From Pleodorina starrii (lineage: Eukaryota; Chlorophyta; Chlorophyceae; Chlamydomonadales; Volvocaceae): a stretch of DNA of 64,000 nt. The first letter of the stretch is position 1. Each line of letters starts with the position of its first letter. Below are positions 36,101-47,694 of this stretch, one piece after another. The stretch covers positions 7,942,001 to 8,006,000 of the forward strand of contig BRXU01000001.1 in NCBI GenBank assembly GCA_030267565.1. Direction: 5' to 3'. A program made the translations under genes and the position numbers. The notes under the pieces were generated by a model. The model was not told where the DNA came from, searched no databases, and saw only the letters and a list, made by a program, of their open reading frames with translations.

Positions 36101-39100
36101 CTCAGCAGGCGTACTTTGCAGTACGGCTGGTGGCGGTTGGTCGATTCCCGTTGCGTAACCTGTCGGGGGAGGCGCTGACGGACGGCATTACGATTCCGGA
36201 CACGGGCCCCGTGGTCATTTCCAGTGACCCGCGGGTCTTCCCGGGCACGGAGGCTGTCCTGTCGGACTATTCGACCGCCGCGGGCGACAAGCTCGCGATG
36301 CGGCTAGAGCACGTCGTGGACCGATCGTTTTACGACAAGGTCGTACTGCAGCTCTTCAACATCAGCCGCGTCAAGCGCAAGCGCACTGAAAACAGCCTCA
36401 TGTATGTGAACGGAAAACCGGTCAATGTGGGCGACCCGGGCGTCGTGCTCTTTCCCGGGGACGAAGTCTGGTTCGGGAACCGGAACTTCAGTTTCCGGGT
36501 GGAGGCGCTGCCGGGACTGCCGTCCGCCGTCCAGGAAGCGCTGCAGCGGCTTTGCGGAGACGGTGCCACCGCCGACGACGACGACGCCACCACCGCCACC
36601 ACCAGCACCGCTGTCGCCGACGGATACACCAGCGACGGCGGCGAGGCGTCTTGGTCGGACGAGGAGCAAGCGTCGGCGACGGCGGCGGCGGCGGCGGCGC
36701 GGGCGCGCTTCCCGGCGCTATCGAGCGAGCCCGACATGGCGGAGTTGTCGAACCTCTCGCGTCGCGATCCGGTGCGGGCTGAGGCCGTGCTGCGGCGGCT
36801 GGCGGCGGCGAACCCCGGCGATGCGGCGGTGTGGCTGATCTGGGCGCAGACCGCGGGGCGCATGGAGGGGCCCGGCTGGCAGGCCAAGACGCGGCTGCTC
36901 TTCCGGGCGGCGGTGGAGGTGGCGCGAGGGATGGAGGTCATTCCGCCGCCGCCGTCGGCGCTGCAGATCGCGGCGCAGCGCACGGTTGCAAGGGGCCGCG
37001 GCAGGCTCGCGACCCGCGGCGGCGGCGGCTCGCAGGGGAGCGTCTCCAGCGGCGGCGACGATGATGACGACGACCACGACCGCGGGGCAGCGGCGGCGGC
37101 GGCGACGGCGGAGCCGCAGCGACACAACTGGCTCCTGGTGCAGGCGCTAGGGAACTGGGGCAAGCACGAGTGGCGGCTCCGAATGTACGGCAGCGCTCGT
37201 CACCTGTTCCGCGCCGCCGTCGACGAGGCGGCGCGGCACCCCGACGGCGTCGCCGGCGGCGGCGGCGCCGCCATCCTGCACTACTGGGCCTCCCGCGAGC
37301 TGGACGCCCTCAACGTGCGCAACGCGCGGATCGTGGCGGCGGAGGCGCTGCGGAAGTGCCCCGCTGACGTGGCGTTGTACGTTTTGGCAGCGGGCGTGGA
37401 GCTCGAGGGCGGCAACCTGGGTGAGTACAGCTGTGACCGCGGGTGCTGCTGCTGCTGCTGTTGCTTTTGGAACCACTGTTGCTGCGCTTCCTGTTGCTGG
37501 AGGAGGAAAAGCATGTGTGATAGGTTGCGGCTGGCAGTGGTTGACGGCGTGCGTGTGTGTGCGTATGCGGGATTGCGGCGAGAAGTACTCTACTTTACGG
37601 GGGGTTACGGCGCTGTCCTGTGCCCTCCTCCCGTCTTTCGGCGCCCGCCTGCCTGCCAGCCCGCCTGCCTGCCCACCTGGCCTCACCGCCCCATGTCCCC
37701 ACACCCTGTCCCCACCTGGCCTCACCGCCCTCTGTCCCCACTCCATAAGCCCCTTGTCCCCACCTGCTGGCCCCCCTCAGAGCTGGCCAAGAGCTACTGC
37801 CAGCGGGCCTACTCTCTGGACCGCACCGACAAGCAGCTCTTCCTGGTGTGGCCCCGGGTGGAGGCGGCGCTGGGGGACCGGCTCAAGGCGCGGCTGCTGT
37901 ACGAGCGGGCGCTGGACATGTACCCCCTCAACACCAAGATCCTCAACGTGAGTACCGCCCACCCACCCGGACCCCATCGGTGCGGGTGCGGCCCTCGCGC
38001 TGGCCCCCCTCCGGTGTGCGCCGTCTCCGTTTCTTCGCTGCGGTATCGTTTTTCTTACCCTACCCCCCGGTGTGCCCCCGATGTGATACGCCGCAGCTCT
38101 ACGCGCGGTTCGAGGCGGAGGAGGGGTCGTACCGCGAGGCGGCCGAGCTGTACGACAGGGCCCTGCACATCGACCCGATGTCGCCCGTGATGGGCGTGCA
38201 CAACCGGGCCGACTGGGCCTCCCTGGAGGCGGATCTGGGCAACACGGGCCTGGCGCGGGGGCTGCTGGAGGGCGGGCTGAACGCGCACCCGCGGTCCACG
38301 CCGCTGCTGGTGACGCTCGCAAAGGTGGGGTGGGGGTCGCCGAAGAGTGCTGTCCGGGTGTGTGCCTGTCTGTCTGTCTGTGGTGGTAAACAGGTGGTAA
38401 ACAGAGCGCAGCGCGCGAGGCCGCGGCCGCGGCCCTGCAAGTGCTGTAGCACGTGACCCTCAGTGGGTGTTTCGGGGTCGTTCCGAGGGGTTTGCGTAGC
38501 GGTCCCCTGGCCGGGGTCGGGCGCCGTCAGACCAAGTCAGGGTAATAGCAGGGCGCGCTCGCCGCTTCGCAGGGCGCACCCCCAACTTCGTGTGGCCCTG
38601 GCTGGCCCATTGCTTTGCTCCGCTTCGCTCCGCTTCGCCGTGGACGATTACCGATTCGCTTACGTTTCCTTTGCCTTGCACAACAACTACAACACCCCTT
38701 CAAAAATAATAAAAACAACTGTCGCGCGGCGCGCGCAGGTGGAGCGGCTGGAGGGGCGCTACATGGAGGCGCTGCAGCTGGTGCGCGCCGCGCAGACGAT
38801 CTCGGGGCCGTTCAACGCCGCCGTCATGACGGAACGCGCGCAGGTGCTGCGGGCGCTGGGCGAGCGGGAGATGGCCGCCAACCTGTCGCGCCACGTGGCG
38901 GCCGTCAAGGAGCTCAACCGCATGAAGCAGCAGGGCTACTGGGGCAGCGAGGCGTGGCGCGCCTACATCGAGTCGACCCGCAGCGCCGAGCAGCAGTCGC
39001 TGGTGGTGGCGGCGCGCGCGCGGAAGCTGCAGCTGGGCTGGGCGCCGGCGACGCGCGGCGCCAAGCCGGTGCCGACGGGCGCGGCGGGCGACGGCCGGCG

Positions 39101-39368
39101 GCCGGCGGCGCCTGAGGCGCAGCAGTGGATGCAGCTGGAGCAGCTGAGGTCGCGGCGGGCGGAGGCGCGGAGGCTGGAGGCGCAGCGGGCGGCGCGGGTT
39201 CGGGAGCTGGAGGAGGGCGGCGCGGTAGCTGGCGCCGGCGCTGCGGGGTCGACGTCGTCGGGCGACGACGATTATAACGACTATTACGACGAGGCGCCGG
39301 TCAGCGTGCCGTCGCTGGACTCGGTCCGGCGGCCCATGCCGGGGGATGAGGACGTGTACGATGCTTGA
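33190..39368 (+). CDS. FHA domain plus HAT (half-a-TPR) repeat protein
   Basis: Six exons: 33190-33417, 33526-33971, 34950-37420, 37781-37947, 38097-38324, 38739-39368 (1389 residues, phases agree). The basic, Ser/Thr-rich start (MGPLRVPSYLCLERC) could be an organelle transit peptide, but the start codon is uncertain. A long low-complexity acidic Ala/Gly region precedes an FHA domain at about residues 600-750 (LFNISRVKRKRTENSLMYVN, then GKPVNVGD, LFPGDEVWFGNRNFSFRVE). From about 846 to 1250 there are at least six HAT units of the W..A..E...G....AR pattern, for example ILHYWASRELDALNVRNAR, LFLVWPRVEAALGDRLKARL, YARFEAEEGSYREAAELYDR and HNRADWASLEADLGNTGLAR. HAT proteins scaffold RNA processing (MBB1/HCF107 in chloroplasts, suppressor-of-forked and CRN in the nucleus), and FHA domains bind phosphothreonine. 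RNA metabolism under phosphorylation control is inferred. Intron 2 (978 bases) shows nothing recognisable. Confidence 0.82.
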
Positions 39369-40721
39369 GAGCGCCGAGTGGGGATGGGTCGGGCCGGGTG
39401 GGGCGGGCCGGAGCCGCCGCTGTCTTTGAATTGTGGAGTGCGCGGAAGTAGAGGTGGACACGGAGGGAGGGAGGGCGTGGGAGAGGGCGGTTGGGTGCTC
39501 CGGCTGGGACGGAGGAATGGAGGGCGGCGAGGCGCGAGAGGGGGCCTCTGCGGAGACGAGAGCGGCGGGATGCCAGGGAGCTCGCGGGAATGTGGCAGCG
39601 TCCAGCCGGACAGGGCGCAGTGCGCAAGAGCGAGAGAGGCACTCGAAAAACTTGTTGCCGCGCAGTGTGCGGCCCATCCAGCCGTCCAGGGTTTGGGGTG
39701 GTGGTCTGCTGCGTTGTCGTGTGCAGGATCGTGTCGGAGTCGGCGGCACCGCGGTGGTGGTAAGGTGGGAGGGGGCGCTGCCGAGGCACAGGCGGGTTGG
39801 CAGGGGCTCGGCCTTGGCAAACAGCCAGCAGCTGGGGCGACGTTGCGATGTATAGAGGGAGGGCACGACAGGGCGCCCGCGGCAGGCCGCCGTCTGAGGT
39901 GAGGCGGCGCGTGGGCGGCTCCATCGCGTCCGGGTGTGTTGCCTCCAGGACCGCCCACGGACGTCTCGGCGTGGGTCTGCGGTCATGCGCGTGTCGGTCT
40001 GAGGTCGTGTGACACGAGGGCGGCTTGGTTGGGGGCTGGGCGTGGTGTGGGTCACACACGTCCTTGTCGCGTTTTGGCGTTTGGTTGACGGCGGCAGTGT
40101 GCTCGAGTCTGTGACAGAGAGTGGCTGGGCTTGGCCTTCTCCGTCCGTTACGCCCGATTGTTCCTTTTTGGGGTTCGGGTGCAGAAAGGGCAGCAGCGGC
40201 ACCGTGTGTGTTGCATGTGAGAGTTTCGGGAGAGCGAATCGAGAGCGAGAAAAGAGAGGTGTGCTTCAGTTAGACCCGAACCAGTGTCGCGAGCTTTGTG
40301 GAGGTGCGATGCAGCCGTTTGAACGAGGCGAGCGTTGTGCTGGCGCCGGCGGCGCCTCTGGGCTACGGGCCAAGGCGGTGGAGCCAAGCAGGGGCGCGAA
40401 CTATCAGTTTTGTATTTGGGCCGCCGCCTTGCCGGCTGTAGGCCGCGCTTTGGGGTCCCGCTCAATTTTGGGTGCAGCTGTGCGGCTTGCGGCGGGTGAG
40501 AGAGCAGGCTTCGGTAGCGGGGCAGGGGCCGGCCGGGCTGCGCGCCTGTCGGTCCAGGGCAGGCGATTCGCGCACGGTGGCCCTGACGATGGAATGAAGC
40601 GGCGCAGGAGGTGTTGTGACGAGGTTTACAATGAGGGTTGGCGGCTGTGGGCATATAAGGTTCCTAGGTAGAGCATGGTAACGGAGGTTTCTGCGCGGGT
40701 TGTCCGGCCGAGTTCCAAACC

Positions 40722-40726
40722 TGTAA
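40722..40726 (+). terminator. Candidate TGTAA polyadenylation motif for the FHA-HAT gene
   Basis: TGTAA is the usual volvocine polyadenylation signal. This is the first clear plus-strand copy I see after the stop codon, about 1.35 kb downstream, just where composition changes. Confidence 0.4.
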
Positions 40727-42166
40727 GCAAGGACGTGACGACTGCCCTGCTTGGCTACTTGCCAGGTCTTTTCACCCGGAGCAACTCTCATCTCTCGCCC
40801 AGCATACGTTACATTTGCCGGCTACCACCCCTTGCCGCTGCTACCACCACGACCTAACCTTCCTTAAGGTAATCCGCGGAACGCAGCGCGTAACGCCGAC
40901 GAAGGCCCCCCGTGACAACCCACACGGCAGGCGCCCAACTGAAAGAAGGTTGGCAAAAAGAATGTACCGAGACAACTTTACTTCATTATTTCTTCACACC
41001 TGCCATAATCCTCGTAATAAAGACAGCCGAAGCCACCCCCCGACAAGCCATCTGAGACAAGGTCGAGTTGTGAAAAATCGGGGTCCGCAAAAATTCCTCA
41101 TGGGGGCACAGAACGGCAGCGCCGCCGGATTCCCCTCGACACCAGTCAAGCCATAGATACGACCTAGTCCGTGGCGCGAGCTGCACAGCATATTATTTTT
41201 CCCATACACATTATCAACCAGAACCTCACAACCCTGGCGAGCTTCTCGAGCGTCGTTCTGCGGCACGTGAAGGCAGCAAGTCCCTGCCACCGTGGCACAC
41301 CATAGGCGCTCAAGAGCAGAGCACGAATACCGTGCAGACGGCGGGCTGCCGGGGACCTTCAGCCCTAGCCCAGTCAACAGCCCAACACAACTCTCTTATT
41401 ACGCGATTAGCCCCTCAGCCGCCACCAACCCACCGCAACAGTACGGTCCGCAGGGAGCGACGTCGCGAACATGCAGCGAACTGGCAGAGGAGAAGCCGAA
41501 AGCGGTCCCCCAGCACCCACACCAGTCGTGCCGACATTCCGCGGAGGGAATGTGCCCGGCACGGCAGCTCCTGGGTCACACTCAACCCCAGGGGTCTTAT
41601 GGCCCCCGACTTTCAAACCCAGGACCACTCTTTCAGCAGAAAGTGGAAGAAGGTAAAAGGCAGGTCCGAGTGTTTATGGCAAATCCAAGCGGCCCCGGTC
41701 CATATGCCCTCAGAACCCATCGCCGATCAGCACCCCGGCGGAGCGGGCCCTAAAGCGGCCATTCTGATACATGCAACGTGCCACCACCGACCTGCACGCT
41801 CCCAAGCTCTGCCCAGGTGGCCGATGCACACGACACCGCAGCACAATCGTCGTCCCGCGTTCCGCTGCGTTGCAATGACAACGCAGCGCATGTCACGTCA
41901 TATGATGGCAATTGTCAAGCTCCTTTCCTTGCCCCTCGGTCCCCTCGGCCCTAGCACATCAAATATAATTTCCAGGAGGACTCTGATGCTTCCAAAACAG
42001 CGCCTCGCGCAAGGGCGCCGTACTTTCAACCCTCGAGCCGCCGGGCCACGAACAGTGCTGCTCCCCCGGACTCGAACAACAAGAGACAGACTGGGTCAAG
42101 ACTCTTCGCAACGAGTGCAATCGCACACGCTCTAGGGTAACGAGTCCTGCGTCACGAACGAATCAA

Positions 42167-42171
42167 TTACA
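42167..42171 (-). terminator. Candidate TGTAA polyadenylation motif for the ACHT-like gene
   Basis: Minus-strand TGTAA about 105 bases after the stop codon at 42275, in an AT-rich patch. Confidence 0.55.
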
Positions 42172-42274
42172 ATTAGTACAGCGCTCTTCATCGTCGTCGT
42201 CTTGTTGTGAGGGGGCACGTCTACAATTCATACCACCCTTCCCCCCCGACCCCCCCCCAAAACCAAGATGCACA

Positions 42275-44026
42275 TCACCGGTTCATCACGAAGCCGTTGG
42301 GGTCCAGCACAAAGTCCTTCTTGTCCGCCCGCGCGATGAAGTCCAGGTTCTTGCGGAGAGTCTCCATCTTCTTGAACGACGCCCCCATGCCGATGCAGTC
42401 GCTGCCGTCGCTGTTGAACACGAGCACGTAGGGGATGCCTCGCACACCCCGCTTCTTGATGAAGGACGCAAAGTCGCCCTCCTGAGGGGGAAGCGAAGCG
42501 GGAAGCGAAGCGGGAAGCGAAGCGGGAAGCGAAGCGCAGAGGAAAGTTCGAGAGCAGGACGAGGCGCGGCGACGTGCATGTGCCATGATGCGCATTCTAC
42601 GAACCCCTCCGTTCCTGCAAGCCCCGCCTTCTCTCTCGCCCCGCACGCGGGATGGCTGGGTGAAATCCAGTTGCAGCGGGCGCGCAGCGGACTGCCACGC
42701 GCATTGGTGCCCGTGAGTAGATGATGCAATCGAAGCGAAGGACACGGCAAACACACTTGACGGGGCAAGTTGACCCGTGGGTCTCCGCGCTTCCGAGGCG
42801 CTTCTGGAGCGCACCTCTATGTTCGCCTTGTAGAAATTGAAATGCTGCGAGAGCAGTTCGTTGCTGGGAATGCGGCACAGGGCGGGGAAGGAGCTCTTGC
42901 AGCAAGCGCACCACCCTGCAGGTCGAAAGGGAGGGTGGGCGGCTTCCATGGTTGGGTGACCCGCCTACCTCTAGGTGCAATATTGCTGCCCGTCTACCCG
43001 CCATACCCAGGTTCGAAATCCCCCGGCGCCCGTGAGCGCTCGTGGGCCTTCCCCAGCGTGGAATACACCAGCAAACCCATACCACACATTTCGTCGCCAG
43101 CCCCTAGGATCCCGTTGAACGAATACGCTTCCTTCTCGCAGTGCTGCGATGCTGTAAACAGATATGGGAGCTGTCGGTCCGTGCGGTTAAACCCCCGTGG
43201 TGAATTCCCCCCTTGCCACCAGATCCCCTAGATTTGCCAGTCAGCGATGTGTTCGGGTGCCTTTGATACTCAATCAGGGAGAAGCCACCGGACGCGTCCC
43301 ACCGGTGGCGGTCCCACCGTGCGGGTTACCAAGCCAAAACGTTGCAAGCACTAACCTGCGTAGAAGTCCACAACAGACATCCGGCCTCCGTTATTCTCTG
43401 GGGAGACGGCCGCCTGAAGGTCTTGTACGTTTTCAAGCTCCTTAAAAGCTGAAGGTCACGGGGCAGGAAAATCGACATCAAAGCGCGTGAACGCTTTTCG
43501 ACCCCACGCTGTATACTCACAGGCGGATTACTTTTCAGCTGTTGGCTGCAATTAACAGAGGTTGAAAGCCATGCAGGGCGATAACAGGCGAATTGCCGAA
43601 ACGACAGGCATCGTAACAAACCCCAGCGGTGATCCTTGTGTTCGCTCGCAACCCAGTCTTTCAATTTTCATTTCTGACAGAATTGAAGTCTGTGGCGCAA
43701 TGTAGGCAACTGGCGCCCACGAGAAATCCGCAAACCAACGACCGGGCGCGAAAAATATCAGTGCGGGTCCGATACCCACCACAGGGCTTCTTGTACCATG
43801 GAACCTTGGCTTCAACGACAGGCCCATCCATGCTGGCAGCTGTGCCAGTCACATCTGCGCCGACGCTTTCGGGCACCGACACGGTGTCAGCGGCAGGAAG
43901 CGCCACGTAGAGGGGCCGCTGACGACGAGTTGTGTTGTCCATGTTACATTTTGGGTGCACAATTGCCTTCGGCAGAGCCTTGTCCGCGCGCATGCGCACT
44001 ACGTGTGGCTTGGGCGCTGAAAGCAT
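42275..44026 (-). CDS. ACHT-like (atypical Cys/His-rich) thioredoxin, probably chloroplast
   Basis: Four exons: 44026-43780, 43448-43356, 42915-42815, 42481-42275 (215 residues, phases agree). The leader MLSAPKPHVVRMRADKALPK is basic and acid-poor, like a plastid transit peptide. The thioredoxin fold is recognisable as ELENVQDLQAAV, MSVVDFYAGWCACCKSSFP, NFYKANIEEGDF and GVRGIPYVLVFNSDG (with the cis-Pro). The active site is WCACC, about residues 115-119, instead of the classical WCGPC. Non-Pro active sites of this kind and a KELENVQDL-type entry are typical of the ACHT group, which oxidises 2-Cys peroxiredoxin and other plastid targets. Intron 2 contains an open, splice-flanked segment (see findings). 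Intron 3 starts with a 13-base repeat array. The C-terminus ends DPNGFVMNR. Confidence 0.82.
42490..42536. repeat. 13-base tandem repeat in ACHT-like intron 3
   Basis: About three and a half copies of GAAGCGAAGCGGG directly upstream (minus strand) of the exon 4 acceptor. Confidence 0.9.
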
Positions 44027-45472
44027 TTTCAACCTTGGATTTCTTAATTGCTCCTTGCTAATAATATATAACGCAGATCTGAACTGCCAATCGTTAATTG
44101 TCAGCCTATATAAACATACGGCATTACATCGGCGAGAATGCGTCGTACATGTTTTGCCAACGGAAAACTGCTGAACGCGTGAACTAGGTGGCTTGGCTCA
44201 TTGAGTGGCATGGCTAATCTGGACAGCACAAGCTCGCACAAAATGTCGTAGCTTGGTAACATGTAGGGCCTTTGCCATGGATTACATTGAATGCGTGTGC
44301 GATGTGGCTGGGTGTGTTTCGTAGATCCAGGTGTTCCCGGCTGATCCCCCTCTGTCCCTTTACCAATCCACCTGTGGCCTATGGTGCCATTTTCCGATGG
44401 CCTCTCAGGTCCTGAATTTTTTTATCGGTCCTATGTACCGCTCAACTGAAACTGTCAAATTTACTCATGCACCTGCAGGCTTGGAAAATCGGAATTACCC
44501 TGTGCCCACCTAGACCGGGGCACAGGCCAGGCTGAGTCCGGGCCAAAGGAGTTTTGCACCAGCCTGCCCCCTTTGGTCAACCGATGTAGGCAATTATCGC
44601 CGACAAGCATGCTTTCGGCTGTGGGTCAAGTATACTCAGGCTGCTGCTGTGCCATCGATTTCAGCTGGCCTATAAAGGGGGTTCTTCACCGAGGTGGGGA
44701 GCAAACCTACTCCCGGGTCTGCTGTTGATCGAAATTCGCCGGCGCCAATCTGCTGTGTCCACCCTGGCATTTTCGATCAACCGTACGATGCTGAGGCACA
44801 TCATACCCCTGCCGATGCCTTTACTCCAATGCTGACCTTTCGCGAGGGAACAACTGTAGCAACTGTTCACAGCCCCCCTCCGTCCGAGGGTGATCTCATT
44901 GGTAAACCATGTTTTGGAGACGAGACGAGACGTCGGATCTGACACGGGGACGTTACACCAGAGCGGCAAACCCGAAATCGGACGTTTACTTCTTGCCTGC
45001 GCAGGGAAAGCGAGGAAGGGGGCAAGAATTAGATCCGCCCTAGCCGCCTTGACGGCCACAGCCCTTTCGGAGGGCCACATGCGGATGTGTCCCGCTGCAT
45101 ATTGCGGCCAGCAACCAGGCTGCAGGGCTGCGGCTACCACCAAGGGGGCGCAACAATCGACCATGATAAAAGAGTAAATGCACGCACAGACATCGGTAAG
45201 GACCGAAACCACCCCGCACCCAGAACCACCCCATTGTACGATTTGAAGGCGCGAAACGCTTCTGACTAAGCGAACGCCCGCAGCAAAAGCGGGCCAAACA
45301 GTTCCAGTGGAAACCTCCTTATCCAACCCCCATATACGGATGGTCCTATCGCGTTTCATCGACGTCAGTAGAAGTTGACCTCCATCAGCGAGCAATCTCA
45401 AACCTCCCCTTGCTAGCAGTTTGGACCCATTTCCCCCCGAGCGACGGGCACCCTCCCATGCCTTGGGCCCTC
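44027..45472. other. Spacer between RPS24 and the ACHT-like gene
   Basis: About 1.45 kb, both flanking genes on the minus strand. It should hold the RPS24 3' untranslated region and the ACHT promoter. A minus-strand TGTAA (44957-44953) is a candidate polyadenylation signal for RPS24. A minus-strand frame near 45.3-45.4 kb reads like a fragment of a WD40 repeat (see findings). No gene is otherwise supportable. Confidence 0.5.
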
Positions 45473-47293
45473 TCACGTACCGGCGCCGGCGCTCTTCTTC
45501 ACGCCGCGGACCTTCTTGGCGCGCTTCCGGCGCTCCTTCATCTGCTTGCGCGACCTGTCCACCTTCTTCTCCAGACCGTTCTGAGGGGGGAACAAAAGGG
45601 TCAAGCGCCACGATCACTTGGGGGCGCACGGAACACCGGCATCGAAAAGGGACGAGGCCAAGAAAACGACATGCAGCATGCCCTGTTCGTTCCGGACGCA
45701 TCACGACCAATGCCCGAAGGCTGTGCCCTCGTGAACAGCAAGGTGCCACCAACCCTAAATTGCGGTTGACCGACAGGGCATCAGCATCATGCACTGCACC
45801 GCCAACCAGGCGCCCCCAGAGCGCAGCAGACAATGCCACGGCCAATCGTGCCAATGCTCTTGCATGCAACAAAGTCCGCTTGCATACGCTGATGGAAAAC
45901 GCCCTGGGGGCGGCCTCCACGACATCGTCGCGACGCATATTACCCCCATGAAAAATGGGCCTTCACGCTAGGAGCCACGCAGGACTGATGACGTGTCCAA
46001 CCACCCATTGCAACAAGGCCGCTACGCATCGCAGCGGCGTATGAATAGACACCCGAGAAGTGAGCCAATGCGCCTTCCAAGTTTGCGCCATGCTGGTTGC
46101 AAGCCCACAGCGGTGCTGCTGGTTTCCTGTAAGCTGGACGCCCCGAACTCGGTAAGCTGCGCAAGGTTCAGCTGGCGGCCGACGTCCACGGTAAAGCACT
46201 GCAAGGCCAGCATGACCCTCGCCATACTGTCTGAGAAACGCAGGCGAGAGCGCCGCTCTGCACATATTGCTCTGCTGCAAGTCCCATGGGCAGCACCCAG
46301 CGAGGATGGCTGCGTCCGGAGAAGTGTCGCGTGGCGCGTTCATGCCGTCCTGCGCCGCTTTCATCATAACGGCTGCGAGCGACATGTAGAGCCCTCACTC
46401 GCCAGGCTGCTGCCAAGTCCGGTTCCGAGCTCCTTTCCGCCAGCCTCCGCTAATCCAGCTCCGGATCCCTTAGCCGCTCTCCTCGCATGTCATGGTCCGG
46501 CAGGCTCCGCCGAGCAGCAGGTTTGTAGGACCCGCTGCTATGCCCGGTCTCGTCCACACCCCAAAAACCCCGGGCATACCGCCGAAAGCTACCAGTCGAC
46601 GCACATCCCTTACCGATGTTGGTCATGTCTTTGCTAATTGCTAATTAACGGTATACACTTGTTTTCAGCGCGGTTGCTTACCCTGATGAGGCGGTACTTG
46701 GGCTCGAACTGCTTGGCGGCCTTCAGGTCATCATAGATGAGGCCAAAGCCGGTGGACTTGCCACCACCGAACTGCATTATGCACATACAGAGGTGCGTCA
46801 GACATTGCTCCGCTGTTCCAAAGCCAAATCCCTGTTCGGGCCGCCGCCGCCCGGGTCCCAGTTCCCGCTGCGACATAAAAACCAATCGCTTCCGAGCTGA
46901 CCCATCAGCACTCCACAGGATCCTCGCATTCACCGGACCTGGGTGCGGAAGCCGAACAGGAACACGCACTGGCTGTCCTTGACATCGTACATGGACGTCA
47001 GCTTCTCCTTCAGCTCGGCCTGTTTATAAAACAATAAAACAGAATCATATCACGACTTCAGCACGCGGTGCAAACGTATGGCGCCGCTCGCCACAACACA
47101 CCTTGGAGACGTTCGGCCGGCCAGGGTGCAGCACGTCAATAATCTGCAGAAGTCATTCCACATCATAAGCTATGAGTGCTATCTCTTTGGCGTTGGGGGT
47201 GAGGATAAGTATTGGACTCACGAATTGCCGCCGCTGCAGCAGCCTGTTGGTCATGAACTTGCGAGTGCGGATGGTGCAGGTCTTGTCCGACAT
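45473..47293 (-). CDS. RPS24: 40S ribosomal protein S24 (eS24)
   Basis: Five exons: 47293-47222, 47143-47102, 47019-46939, 46771-46682, 45580-45473 (130 residues, the usual length). The sequence [20 protein letters not shown], then [57 protein letters not shown] and finally [20 protein letters not shown] tracks eS24 from end to end. It is a structural component of the small subunit needed for pre-rRNA maturation. The final codons before the stop overlap a good splice donor (GTACGTGAG), so a tiny extra 3' exon replacing the last residues is possible. Intron 3 starts with a weak GTCCGG donor. Intron 4 is 1.1 kb, long for this gene; I found no snoRNA box pair in it. Confidence 0.95.
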
Positions 47294-47653
47294 TTTTGCC
47301 GGCTTGTCTACAGACCAACGCGCTGCAGAAGAGGGAGCTGTTTGGCCGAGAGCGGGGACTTGACCTTCGCAATGGGGGGCGCCGAAACCACGCTGCGCCC
47401 TGGAGCCTTCACATTGGGTTCCCTGATACAGCGTTACAAGCTGAGATTGTATCGTTATTCCCTGCGTCTTCTTACACGTATTTGCGCACTCAAGGCGGAA
47501 GCAAGCGCCGACCAACAGAGGTTTTCATCGCTTGCACCCAGCCATGCATCCGTCGTGAGCGTAGAAAGATTTTTCACTTGGTACGCGCGTACTTCATAGC
47601 CATCAGCGCCCTCCTCATTACTCTCCAAGAACTCCAACGCATCACCGCACAAG

Positions 47654-47658
47654 TTACA
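47654..47658 (-). terminator. Candidate TGTAA polyadenylation motif for the kinesin gene
   Basis: Minus-strand TGTAA 37 bases after the kinesin stop. A second copy lies at 47438-47434. RPS24 starts at 47293 on the same strand, so the kinesin transcript must end within about 400 bases. Confidence 0.5.
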
Positions 47659-47694
47659 GCCAGCGTCACGACTTTTCCATTGCCCGCTCCCCTT

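Larger units (their letters stand above)
39369..42274. other. Convergent 3' spacer between FHA-HAT and ACHT-like genes
   Basis: About 2.9 kb. No exon was recognised on either strand. The left part is GC-rich like the coding region, and composition changes to AT-richer sequence after about 40.7 kb. It contains candidate polyadenylation motifs for both genes. Confidence 0.6.

Noticed and set aside
38700..40202. Minus-strand 500-residue frame
   Set aside because: It overlaps the last HAT exon in antisense and reads as Arg/Pro low-complexity without any recognisable domain.
44670..45938. Minus-strand 422-residue frame spanning the RPS24 last exon
   Set aside because: It reads the RPS24 exon in the wrong frame. 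Only a short WD40-like stretch is notable, and that is reported separately with low interest.
45581..46681. snoRNA inside the long RPS24 intron 4
   Set aside because: A C-box-like ATGATGA occurs on the minus strand near 46.37 kb, but no D box at a suitable distance and no terminal stem were found.
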